The notes under the pieces are model-generated. The model saw only the letters and a program-made list of their open reading frames with translations, searched no databases and had not been told where the DNA came from. The translations under genes were made by a program, and so were the position numbers. Source: Burkholderiales bacterium PBB6 (lineage in GTDB: Bacteria; Pseudomonadota; Gammaproteobacteria; Burkholderiales; Burkholderiaceae_C). From it: a stretch of 64,000 nucleotides of DNA. Below are positions 35,536-43,069 of the stretch, piece after piece. Every line of letters begins with the position of its first letter. Positions within the stretch are counted from its first letter, which is position 1. The DNA lies in the NCBI GenBank assembly GCA_002255925.1, contig NKIH01000006.1, positions 186,001-250,000 of the forward strand, read 5' to 3'.

Positions 35536-38500
35536 ACCCCGCATCGCCGCCCCGCACCCGTGGTGGGCCCTGGCCGGCAGCGCCCTGCTGCTCAGCGCCT
35601 GCAGCAGCAACAGCCCACGAACCCTGCCCGGCGACAACGAACCCACGCTGCGTGCCCTGCGTGGCCGCAGCGTGCCGGTAGACAGCACCCAACGCCTGGC
35701 CAGCGACGAAGACCGCGCCCTGCGCGCCTGGCGCGAACTGCTGGCCGCACAGCCCACCGCGCCGCAGCGGGCCCAGGCCCTGCGCCGCCTGGGCGACCTT
35801 GAAATGGACCGCAGCGACGCGCGCCTGGCCGGCACCGACAGCGATGTGGCCAACGCCACCACGGCCGCCGGCGCGCCCGACTACAAGGCCGCCATCAAGG
35901 GCTACCAGGACTATCTGAAGGCCTACCCGGACGACCCCGACAACGACCGGGTGCTTTACCAGCTGGCCCGCGCCCATGAACAAGGCGGCGACCTGGACAC
36001 GGCGCTGGCGGTGCTCGACCGGCTCGTGGCGCGCTACCCCGACACCGCCGTGCGCGACGAAGCCCAGTTCCGCCGCGGCGAACTGCTGTTCACGGCACGC
36101 CGCTACCCGGCCGCCGAGCAGGCCTACGCCCGTGTGCTGGCCAGCCCCGATGCCAACCCCTACCGCGACCGCGCGCTCTACATGCAAGGCTGGGCGCAGT
36201 TCAAGCAGGCGCGCCTGGAGCCGGCCCTGGCCTCCTTCCTGGGCGTGCTTGACGGCAAGCTGGCGCACACCAACAACGCGCTGCCGCTGGACGCCCTGCC
36301 GGGCCTGAGCCGCGGTGACCGCGAGCTGGTGGAAGACAGCTTCCGCGTCGTCAGCCTGGCGCTGGAAAACCTGCAGGGCGCGGCCAGCATTCCGCCGCTG
36401 ATGACCAGCCCGGCGCGCCAGAGTTACGAGGTGCGCCTGCACCAGCAACTGGCTGCGCTGTACCTGAAGCAGGACCGCCCGAAAGACGCAGCCGACACTT
36501 GCCTGGCCTTCGTGAAACGGCACCCGCTGGACGCCCAGGCGCCGGCCATGCAATCGCAGGTCATCGAGATCTTCGGCACCGCCGGGTTCGAGCAGCTCGC
36601 GCTGCAGGCCAAGCAGGCCTTCGTTGAGCAGTACGCGGCTCAAGGCGAGTTTGCCAAGGCCAACCCGGCCGCCTGGCAGCAAGCACGCCCGCTGGTGCGC
36701 ACCCACCTGAACGAGCTGGCCCGTCACTACCACGCCGCCGCCCAGCGCCAGCACCTGCCGGCTGATGTGGCGATAGCCGTGCGCTGGTACCGCGAGAGCC
36801 TGCAGGCCTTTCCTGACGATGCCGACGCCGCGCAGCGCCAGTTCCTGCTGGCCGAGCTGCTGCTGGACCACCAGCGCCCGGCCGAAGCGGCCGAGGCCTT
36901 CGAGCGCAGCGCCTATGGTTATCCGGCGCATGCCCGCAGTGCCGATGCCGGCTACAGCGCCCTGCTGGCCCTGGCCCGCCAGGAACGTGATGCCAGCCCC
37001 GACGCCCGCCCGGCGCTGCGCCGGCAAGGTGTGAGCAGCGCGCTGCGGTTTGCCGCCGCCTTCCCGGCCGATGCCCGCACCGCACCGGTGCTGGCGAATG
37101 CCGCCGACACGCTCTACCAACTCGGCGACAGCGCCCAGGCCCAGGCCGTGGCGACACAGGTGCTGGCCCTGCAACCCGCAGCGCCGGCAGAGCAGCGCCG
37201 CGTGGCGCTGAACGTGCTGTCGCACACCGCCTTTGCCGCCGGCGAGTTTGCCCAGGCGGAGCAACACACCCGCGCCGTGCTGGGGCTGACGCCGGACAAC
37301 GCCACCGGCCGCAATGCCGTGTCTGACCGCCTGGCTGCGGCGCTCTACAAGCAGGCCGAGCAGGCGCGCGATGCCGGCCGCCAGCGCGAGGCCGCCGCCC
37401 TCTTCGCCAAGGTGGCGCAAGACGCGCCGCAATCACCGGTGCGTGTGGCCGCCCAGTTCGATGCCGCCGCGCAGTGGCTGGCCCTGAAGGACTGGGCCGC
37501 GGCCACGGCACTGCTGGAGGACTTCCGCACCCGCTTCCCGGCGGACCCGCTGCAGGCACAGGTGCCGGCGCGCCTGGCGCTGGCCTACACCGAGCAGGGG
37601 CGTTGGGCTGCCGCTGCCTCAGAGGTCGAAAAACTGGCCACCGCCGAACGCGATGCCGCCAAGGCGCGCGAGCTGTGGTGGCAGGCGGCCGAGCTGCTGG
37701 ACAAGGCCCAGGCCGCGCCCGGCCAGGCCCCCGCCGCCGTGGTGGCCAGCCGCAAGCAAGCCGCCATCGCTTGGGAGCGCGTTTTGCGCCAGGGCCCGCA
37801 GCGCCTGGCTGTGGCCACCGAGGCCCGCGCCCGCCTCGCGCTCTTCGCCCGGCAAGACGGCGCGAGTGCCCGCGAACTGGCCTGGCAACGTGAGCTCTTC
37901 GAGACGGAGGCCGCCGGTGGCGAGGCCCGCACCGCCCGCACCCGCCTGCTGGGCGCGCAAGCAGCCCTGGCGCTGGCAGCGCCGGAGTTCGAAAGCTACC
38001 GCAAGGTGGCGCTGGTGGAGCCGCTGCAGAAGTCCCTCAAGACCAAGCGCACCCAGATGGACGCGACGCTCAAGGCCTATGCCGTGGCGGCCGACAGTGG
38101 TGTGGCTGAAGTGGTGACCTCCGCCACCTTCCACACGGCCGCGCTCTACCAGGACTTCGGCCGCGCCTTGCTTAATTCACAGCGCCCCAAGAAGCTCAGC
38201 AAGCTGGAGCTGGAGCAGTACAACGTATTGCTGGAAGAGCAGGCCTTTCCATTCGAGGAAAAGGCCATCGAGCTGCATGAGCTGAACGCTGAACAAAGCA
38301 CCCGCGGTGTGTACGACGAGTGGGTGCAGCGCAGTTTCACCGCGCTGCGCACGCTGCGCCCGGCCCGCTGGGGCAAGGCAGAGCGTACCGATGCCTCCGG
38401 CAGTGCGCTGGCCGCCCTGAACGCGCAGGCCATCGCGCAGCGCCAGCAAGGCGAATTTGCACAGGCCCGTGCGACCTGGGAGAAGGCCCTGGCGCAAGAC

Positions 38501-38713
38501 CCGGCATATGCCACGGCGCTGCTCAACCTCGGTGTGCTGCTGGACCTGTACCTGGGCGATGCCCCGGCGGCCCAGGCCCGCTTCGAGGCCTACCTGGCGC
38601 TGCAGCCTGGCGGTGACCCGCAGGTGGCGAAGTGGCTGACCGATGTGAAGAAACGACGACCGGCCAAGGGTGCGGGCAGCGTCCCCGCAGTCGCCAATAA
38701 GGAGCCCTCATGA
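35519..38713 (+). CDS. Very large TPR lipoprotein
   Basis: 1064 residues from a GTG with AGGAGG six bases upstream, overlapping the previous gene by 17 bp. The short signal ALAGSALLLSAC places the lipid Cys at 28. Many TPR units follow, e.g. RVLYQLARAHEQGGDLDTALAVLDRLVARYPDTAVRDEAQFRRGELL, RRYPAAEQAYARVLASPDANPYRDRALYMQGWAQFKQARLEPAL-type repeats, and a C-terminal AIAQRQQGEFAQARATWEKALAQDPAYATALLNLGVLLDL. The middle resembles the TPR proteins (BamD/YbgF/GltE-like) that bridge motors and the outer membrane. It may be anchored to the inner leaflet of the outer membrane. Function inferred from context only. Confidence 0.8.
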   Translation: MARPVKPRIAAPHPWWALAGSALLLSACSSNSPRTLPGDNEPTLRALRGRSVPVDSTQRLASDEDRALRAWRELLAAQPTAPQRAQALRRLGDLEMDRSDARLAGTDSDVANATTAAGAPDYKAAIKGYQDYLKAYPDDPDNDRVLYQLARAHEQGGDLDTALAVLDRLVARYPDTAVRDEAQFRRGELLFTARRYPAAEQAYARVLASPDANPYRDRALYMQGWAQFKQARLEPALASFLGVLDGKLAHTNNALPLDALPGLSRGDRELVEDSFRVVSLALENLQGAASIPPLMTSPARQSYEVRLHQQLAALYLKQDRPKDAADTCLAFVKRHPLDAQAPAMQSQVIEIFGTAGFEQLALQAKQAFVEQYAAQGEFAKANPAAWQQARPLVRTHLNELARHYHAAAQRQHLPADVAIAVRWYRESLQAFPDDADAAQRQFLLAELLLDHQRPAEAAEAFERSAYGYPAHARSADAGYSALLALARQERDASPDARPALRRQGVSSALRFAAAFPADARTAPVLANAADTLYQLGDSAQAQAVATQVLALQPAAPAEQRRVALNVLSHTAFAAGEFAQAEQHTRAVLGLTPDNATGRNAVSDRLAAALYKQAEQARDAGRQREAAALFAKVAQDAPQSPVRVAAQFDAAAQWLALKDWAAATALLEDFRTRFPADPLQAQVPARLALAYTEQGRWAAAASEVEKLATAERDAAKARELWWQAAELLDKAQAAPGQAPAAVVASRKQAAIAWERVLRQGPQRLAVATEARARLALFARQDGASARELAWQRELFETEAAGGEARTARTRLLGAQAALALAAPEFESYRKVALVEPLQKSLKTKRTQMDATLKAYAVAADSGVAEVVTSATFHTAALYQDFGRALLNSQRPKKLSKLELEQYNVLLEEQAFPFEEKAIELHELNAEQSTRGVYDEWVQRSFTALRTLRPARWGKAERTDASGSALAALNAQAIAQRQQGEFAQARATWEKALAQDPAYATALLNLGVLLDLYLGDAPAAQARFEAYLALQPGGDPQVAKWLTDVKKRRPAKGAGSVPAVANKEPS

Positions 38714-39084
38714 CCTCCCGCACACCGATGCGCTGGCTGGGCGGTGTACTCACCGCCGCATGCCTGGCCCTGGCCGCGCTGGCCTTGCTGGGCCTGGCCC
38801 AACCGGCCGCCGCACAAGACCGTGCCGACCTGGCACCGAGCCAGATCATCGGCAACCGCGAATTGCCCAAGGTGCTCTACATCGTGCCCTGGAAAAAGCC
38901 GCTGCCCGATGCCCTCAATGGCAAGCCGCCAGTGAGCGTGCTCGACGAGGTGCTGAGCCCGCTGGACCGCGATGTCTTCCGCCGCCAGCAGCGGCTGCAG
39001 ACCCAAGCCCAGGCCCAAGCCCAAGCCCAAACGACATCGCCCGTGACGGCGCCCGCCACCACCGACGCCGCCAAGCGCCCCTGA
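38710..39084 (+). CDS. Small exported protein of the envelope cluster
   Basis: 124 residues, ATGA overlap with the TPR lipoprotein gene. Signal peptide WLGGVLTAACLALAALALLG ending PAAA|QDR. The mature part has a recognisable block, QIIGNRELPKVLYIVPWKKPLP, and then a repetitive QAQAQAQAQ tract (CCCAAG-type codon repeats at 39003-39029) and a low-complexity tail. The IIGNRELPKVLYIVPWK block is of the kind I have seen in myxobacterial-type TPR/ExbB clusters, but I have no family name for it. Confidence 0.55.
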   Translation: MTSRTPMRWLGGVLTAACLALAALALLGLAQPAAAQDRADLAPSQIIGNRELPKVLYIVPWKKPLPDALNGKPPVSVLDEVLSPLDRDVFRRQQRLQTQAQAQAQAQTTSPVTAPATTDAAKRP

Positions 39085-39184
39085 CCCACCCTTTTTGCAC
39101 AGCGCGCAGCACGCCCCTGAACCCCTTCAACCGCTGCCCGCTTCCTCTTTTTCCCTTCAGACTTTTGCCACCGGAGTTGTCCCG

Positions 39185-39832
39185 ATGAATGCCTTCCAGA
39201 CTGCCGTCAAGTTTTTCCAGGATTGCGGCCTGTTCATCTACCCGAGCCTGTTGATCATGGCCCTGGGCCTGAGCATCTCGATCGAGCGTTTCATGTTCCT
39301 GCAGCGCGCCCGCCGCGAGAACAGCGCCCTGTGGACGCAGGTGCAGCCGATGCTGCAGCAGTCGCAGTGGAAAGAGGTGTACGGCATCGCCAGCAAGAGC
39401 GACGCGGCGCTGGCCAAGCTGGTGGCCAACGGCCTGCAGCGCCTGCAGACCTCGCGCAAGCGTGAGGACCTCGACGCGGCGATGGAGGAAGGCATGATGG
39501 AAATCGTGCCGCGCCTGGAGAAGCGCACCCACTACCTGGCCACCTTCGCCAACGTCATCACGCTGGTCGGCTTGCTCGGCACCATCATGGGCCTGATCAA
39601 GGCCTTCACGGCCGTGGCGCAGGTGAACCCGGCCGAGAAGGCCGAGCTGCTGTCGGCGTCCATCTCGATCGCCATGAACAACACCGCCTTCGCGCTGATG
39701 GTGGCCATTCCCTTCCTGCTCATCCATGCCTTCCTGAGCGCACGCACCAGCGAGATCGTCGACGGCCTGGAAGCCGCCAAGATCAGCTTCCTGAACTTGG
39801 TGCAACGTCTGGCACCTGAAGCCAAGGTCTGA
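39185..39832 (+). CDS. ExbB/TolQ/MotA-family proton channel protein
   Basis: 215 residues with the three-helix topology: helix 1 GLFIYPSLLIMALGLSISIERFMFL, a cytoplasmic loop (about 40-125), helix 2 HYLATFANVITLVGLLGTIMGLIKAF with the GLLGT signature, and helix 3 SIAMNNTAFALMVAIPFLLIHAFL. It would form the pentameric stator around the ExbD-like helices and use the proton motive force. GGAG eight bases before the ATG sets the start. It precedes two exbD-like genes at 2 bp and 1 bp gaps. Confidence 0.88.
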   Translation: MNAFQTAVKFFQDCGLFIYPSLLIMALGLSISIERFMFLQRARRENSALWTQVQPMLQQSQWKEVYGIASKSDAALAKLVANGLQRLQTSRKREDLDAAMEEGMMEIVPRLEKRTHYLATFANVITLVGLLGTIMGLIKAFTAVAQVNPAEKAELLSASISIAMNNTAFALMVAIPFLLIHAFLSARTSEIVDGLEAAKISFLNLVQRLAPEAKV

Positions 39833-39834
39833 CC

Positions 39835-40326
39835 ATGCGCATCCGACGCCTGCGCAAAGAGCCGGCTGCGCTGGAGGTGACTGCGTTCATCAACCTGATC
39901 GTGGTGCTGGTGCCGTTCCTGCTGTCGACGGCCGTGTTCACGCGCCTGTCGGTGCTGGAGCTGGCCCTGCCCGCCCAGAGCGCCGGTGTGGCGCAACTGC
40001 AGGTCAACCAGCTGCAACTCGAAGTGGTGATGCGGCCGGACGCGCTCGATGTGGGCGACCGCATCGGTGGCCTGATCCAGCGCATCCCGAACACCGACAA
40101 GGGCTATGACACCCACACGCTGAACGGCCTGATGGTGCAGATCAAGACAAAGTTCCCCGACCAGTCTGCCGCCACGGTGCTGGCCCAGCCGGACACGCCG
40201 TACGAGCAACTCGTGCTGGTGATGGACGCGATGCGCGAAGCCCGCACCGCGCGTGACAACCAGGTGGTGAAGGTGGCGCTGTTCCCGACCCTGTCGATCG
40301 GCGATGCGCCGGTGAAGGGACGCTGA
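39835..40326 (+). CDS. ExbD-like protein with Asn replacing the conserved Asp
   Basis: 163 residues. Basic N terminus RIRRLRKEPAALEVT precedes the single helix AFINLIVVLVPFLLSTAVF, and a periplasmic domain follows. By alignment with ExbD (VTPFIDVMLVLLIIF) the residue corresponding to the essential Asp25 is Asn (AFINLIV), and the usual Pro is Ala. The protein is therefore probably not the proton-carrying subunit and may pair with the following ExbD-like protein. The periplasmic part has LPAQSAGVAQLQVNQLQLEV and a C-terminal QVVKVALFPTLSIG. I keep the ExbD call because of neighbours and fold pattern. Confidence 0.75.
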   Translation: MRIRRLRKEPAALEVTAFINLIVVLVPFLLSTAVFTRLSVLELALPAQSAGVAQLQVNQLQLEVVMRPDALDVGDRIGGLIQRIPNTDKGYDTHTLNGLMVQIKTKFPDQSAATVLAQPDTPYEQLVLVMDAMREARTARDNQVVKVALFPTLSIGDAPVKGR

Positions 40327-40327
40327 C

Positions 40328-40828
40328 ATGGCCAAACTCACTCCCCTGCAGAAGCGCGCCGTGCGCAAGGCGCGGCATGGCACCGGCCTGGACATGAACC
40401 TGGTCTCGCTGATCGACGTGTTCACCATCCTGATCTTCTTCCTGCTGTCGAACAGCAGCGAGGTGGAGATCCTGCCGTCGAGCAAATCGGTGCGGCTGCC
40501 TGAATCCACCGCCGAGCAGAGCCCGAAGGACACCCTGGTGGTGGTGGTCAGTGCCGAGGACATCGTGGTTGACGGGCGCACCGTCGCCAAGGTGGCCGAC
40601 GTGATGGCGGCGCGTGATGACCTCATCGCGCCGCTGAAGGACATGCTCACCGTGCAGCAGCAAACCCGCCAGGTGGTGCGCAGCCAGAACGCCGAAGAAG
40701 GCCAGGCCATCACCATCATGGGCGACAAGGACATCCCCTACCAGCTGCTGCGCAAGGTGATGTTCAGTTGCGCACGCGCCGGTTATGCCGATGTGCGCTT
40801 CGCCGTGCGACAGAAGGTGAGCACATGA
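40328..40828 (+). CDS. ExbD/TolR-family protein
   Basis: 166 residues. A longer basic N terminus (KLTPLQKRAVRKARHG) precedes the helix DMNLVSLIDVFTILIFFLLSN, which keeps the conserved Asp in LIDV. The periplasmic TolR-like domain follows: VEILPSSKSVRLPESTAEQSPKDTLVVVVSAEDIVVDG and ITIMGDKDIPYQLLRKVMFSCARAGYADVRFAV, typical of ExbD ends. It should be the proton-coupled partner of the ExbB-like protein. Overlaps the next gene (ATGA). Confidence 0.87.
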   Translation: MAKLTPLQKRAVRKARHGTGLDMNLVSLIDVFTILIFFLLSNSSEVEILPSSKSVRLPESTAEQSPKDTLVVVVSAEDIVVDGRTVAKVADVMAARDDLIAPLKDMLTVQQQTRQVVRSQNAEEGQAITIMGDKDIPYQLLRKVMFSCARAGYADVRFAVRQKVST

Positions 40829-41970
40829 GCGCCGCACTTGCTGCCGTCAGCTTCCGGCAACCGGTGCTGGCGTGGTCGATCTCGGCTGACGATGAGGCGC
40901 GCTTCCGCAAGGTGCTGCTGCGCGTGGCGGTGTTGTGCCTGCTGCTGGTGCTGCTGGTGAACTTCGTGCCCCTGCCGGACCGGCTGACACAGCCCGCCCA
41001 GCCCTTGTCGGCGCCGATGGCCCAGCTGCTGCTGGAACGCGCGGCCACGCCGCCGCCTCCCCCGCAGGTCAAGGCGGCTGACGACACCACGTCGACGAAG
41101 AAGGAGCCCGAGCAGGTGGCAGACAAGCCGCAGGACAGCCCGGCACCCAAACCCAAGGACGTCCCGAAGCCGAGCAACCCGGACAAGCGCGCCGCCCCGG
41201 TGCCCGAGGCCCGCAATCCGGTTGAAGGCAAGGCGGCGGGCGAGATTGGTGAAGCCCGGCGCCGGGCATCTGGTGTGGGTTTGCTGGCGATGAAGGACCA
41301 GCTGGCCGAGATGCATGGCGCCCCGGTGGCCGTGCAGCTCAACACCAACATCAAGCCCGGCCCCGGCGTGGGCAGCGGCACCGGCCCGGGTGTGGGCGCA
41401 GGCACGGCGCCCGGCCTGCCTGACCGCGCGCTGATCACCTCGAACGCGACAGGCGGCAGTGGTGGCATCAACACCGCAGGCTTGAGCCGTGACACGGGTG
41501 GTGGCGGCCTGGCCGGCCGATCGACCACGCTGGTGGAAGGCGTGGCTGGCGGCGGGGGCGGCGGCCCTGGTGGCGGCGGTGGCAACGGCAAGGGCGGCAC
41601 GGGCGCTGGCGGCAATGGCACCGGCGGGAACGGCAACGGTGGCAAGGGCGGGGCCGTGCAGCGCGGCAACAGCGGCAAGGCCGCGCGGTCGCTCGAAGAC
41701 ATCCGGCTGGTGTTCGAGCGCAACAAGGGCGCGATCTACGCCATCTACAACCGCGCGCTGCGGGAAGAACCCGGCCTGCAAGGCAAGCTGGTGCTGGAGC
41801 TCAAGATCGCGCCGACCGGCCAGGTGCTGGGGTGCCGGCTGGTTTCAAGCGAGCTGAAAGCGCCGGAGCTGGAGCAGAAACTGCTGGCGCGTATCCGCCA
41901 GTTCGATTTCGGGGCCAAGGACGTGGACGACATGGTGGTCAGCTGGCCGCTGGACTTCCTGCCGTCCTGA
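40825..41970 (+). CDS. AgmX/PglI-type TonB-like energy transducer
   Basis: 381 residues. A cytoplasmic N terminus precedes one helix, KVLLRVAVLCLLLVLLVNFV (about 29-48). A Pro/Lys-rich region (TPPPPPQVKAADD, PKPKDVPKPSNPDKR) and a long Gly/Asn-rich linker (about 200-285) could span the periplasm. The C-terminal domain SLEDIRLVFERNKGAIYAIYNRALREEPGLQGKLVLELKI matches the AgmX/PglI-type tail, which resembles TonB C-terminal folds. It should transduce energy from the ExbB/ExbD stator to an outer-membrane partner such as the DUF3570 or other barrels. Last gene of the run; no clear terminator follows. Confidence 0.75.
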   Translation: MSAALAAVSFRQPVLAWSISADDEARFRKVLLRVAVLCLLLVLLVNFVPLPDRLTQPAQPLSAPMAQLLLERAATPPPPPQVKAADDTTSTKKEPEQVADKPQDSPAPKPKDVPKPSNPDKRAAPVPEARNPVEGKAAGEIGEARRRASGVGLLAMKDQLAEMHGAPVAVQLNTNIKPGPGVGSGTGPGVGAGTAPGLPDRALITSNATGGSGGINTAGLSRDTGGGGLAGRSTTLVEGVAGGGGGGPGGGGGNGKGGTGAGGNGTGGNGNGGKGGAVQRGNSGKAARSLEDIRLVFERNKGAIYAIYNRALREEPGLQGKLVLELKIAPTGQVLGCRLVSSELKAPELEQKLLARIRQFDFGAKDVDDMVVSWPLDFLPS

Positions 41971-42231
41971 CGCGAGCCACACTTGCCGGAGCCTCGGGCT
42001 GAAAACCGAGGTGAAGGCGGGTGTGGTGGCGGGTGTGGTGGCGGATGTGGGGGCGGTAACCCTGACTGCCGGTGCGGCCGCAGACAGCGCCAGGCTGGCC
42101 CCCGACTGGGCACGCCACTGTGCGGCCAGTTGCAGTGCACGCTGGCCCGCTTCGAAACGGCGCTGGGCACGCACCAGCAGGGCGCCAAAGGTGCGGGGCG
42201 GGTTGAGCGGTGGCAGGGGGAGCTGTGACAT
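41845..42231 (-). CDS. Hypothetical protein overlapping the end of the AgmX-like gene
   Basis: 128 codons from an ATG at 42231. The first about 55 codons (MSQLPLPPLNPPRTFGALLV then RAQRRFEAGQRALQLAAQWR) have GC-rich third positions and residue use like a real protein, and the start lies 79 bp from a response-regulator operator. The later part is low-complexity Thr/Ala/Pro derived from 12-bp repeats and then runs 126 bp into the opposite strand of the AgmX-like gene, which is unusual. It may be a real gene whose true 3' end has been changed, or a short remnant. No family recognised. Confidence 0.35.
   Translation of the reverse strand: MSQLPLPPLNPPRTFGALLVRAQRRFEAGQRALQLAAQWRAQSGASLALSAAAPAVRVTAPTSATTPATTPAFTSVFSPRLRQVWLASGRQEVQRPADHHVVHVLGPEIELADTRQQFLLQLRRFQLA
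42016..42051. repeat. 12-bp tandem repeat GGCGGGTGTGGT, three copies
   Basis: Two perfect copies and one with two changes (GGCGGATGTGGG), followed by GGCGG. G-rich on the plus strand. On the minus strand they encode Thr-Thr-Pro-Ala units in the hypothetical protein. Confidence 0.8.
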
Positions 42232-42309
42232 GTCGGTTTCCCGTTGCCACGCGCTGATATCCGTGGCCAGTGTGCAGTGTGGGCAGCCCGACCGACGGCA
42301 GACGCACAT

Positions 42310-42333
42310 CCAGATTACAAATTCGTAATCTGG
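42310..42333. promoter_or_regulatory. CusR/HprR-type operator
   Basis: Perfect inverted repeat CCAGATTAC-N6-GTAATCTGG, centred 62 bp before the response-regulator ATG. Its core ATTACAAATTCGTAAT closely matches the ATTACAAAATTGTAAT box I recall for the E. coli CusR/HprR regulators. It is expected to control the two-component genes and possibly the divergent small gene. Confidence 0.7.
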
Positions 42334-42382
42334 CGCGGCCGGCCAGGATGCGAACATGCCGGCCTGCCGCACACTGCCATCC

Positions 42383-43069
42383 ATGCGCCTGCTTGTTGTT
42401 GAAGATGAACCCAAACTCGCCCAGTACCTGCACAAGGGCCTGAGCGAGCACGGCCATGTGGTCGACCTGGCTCATGACGGCATTGAAGGCCGGCGCCTGG
42501 CCACCGGCGGCGAGTACGACCTGGTGCTGCTCGACGTGATGCTGCCGGGCATCGACGGCTACGGCGTGCTGCGCGCCATTCGCGAGCGCAGCCGCGCCCT
42601 GCCCGTGCTGATGCTGACCGCCCGCGACGCCGTGGAAGACCGGGTGCGCGGGCTGGAGGAAGGCGCCGACGACTACCTCGTCAAGCCCTTCGCCTTCACC
42701 GAACTGCTGGCCCGCGTGGCCGCACTGCTGCGGCGCAGCGGCCAGGGCCAGGAGCAGGCACTCACCCAGCTCAGCCTGGCCGACCTGGAGCTGGACCTGC
42801 TGGCGCGCCGCGTCACCCGGGCCGGGCAACGGCTGGAGCTGACTGCCAAGGAATTCAACCTGCTGACGCTGCTGCTGCGCCGACGGGGCCAGATCCTGTC
42901 GCGCACCACCCTGGCTGAACGGGTGTGGGGCATGAACTTCGACAGCGACACCAACCTGGTGGAAGTGGCCGTGCGCCGGCTGCGCGCCAAGCTGGACGAC
43001 CCCTTTCCGGCCAAGCTGCTGCACACCGTGCGCGGCATGGGCTATGTGCTGGAGGAGCGCGCCGAATGA
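42383..43069 (+). CDS. OmpR-family response regulator, CusR/HprR/IrlR type
   Basis: 228 residues. Receiver domain with Asp51 (VLLDVMLPG), Asp8/Glu7 acidic pair (VEDEP), Thr79 (MLTAR) and Lys101 (LVKPF). The C-terminal winged helix has the OmpR pattern [57 protein letters not shown]. The '[18 protein letters not shown]' wording is typical of the heavy-metal/oxidative-stress (CusR, CopR, HprR) branch. The ATG overlaps no gene and has an operator upstream. The histidine kinase gene overlaps its stop by 4 bp (ATGA). Confidence 0.9.
   Translation: MRLLVVEDEPKLAQYLHKGLSEHGHVVDLAHDGIEGRRLATGGEYDLVLLDVMLPGIDGYGVLRAIRERSRALPVLMLTARDAVEDRVRGLEEGADDYLVKPFAFTELLARVAALLRRSGQGQEQALTQLSLADLELDLLARRVTRAGQRLELTAKEFNLLTLLLRRRGQILSRTTLAERVWGMNFDSDTNLVEVAVRRLRAKLDDPFPAKLLHTVRGMGYVLEERAE

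Larger units (their letters stand above)
41971..42382. other. 412-bp region between the envelope operon and the two-component genes
   Basis: Contains a weak hairpin (CCTCGG/CCGAGG at 41992-42010) without a T-run, the 12-bp tandem repeats at 42016-42051, the 5' part of the minus-strand hypothetical gene, and the operator at 42310-42333. No plus-strand gene is supported; a Gly/Cys-rich frame over the repeats looks like a repeat artefact. Confidence 0.5.

Noticed and set aside
33418-38713. The large TPR proteins as BamD or YbgF homologues
   Set aside because: Far too long and placed with ExbB/ExbD-like genes. BamD-size and YbgF coiled-coil signatures are not seen.
42016-42051. CRISPR-like repeats
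   Set aside because: Tandem 12-bp units without spacers; no cas genes nearby.
41983-42228. Gly/Cys-rich peptide on the plus strand (GGCGGGCGGGCGGG...)
   Set aside because: Comes from the 12-bp tandem repeats; no ribosome-binding site, and the opposite frame has better codon character at the other end.
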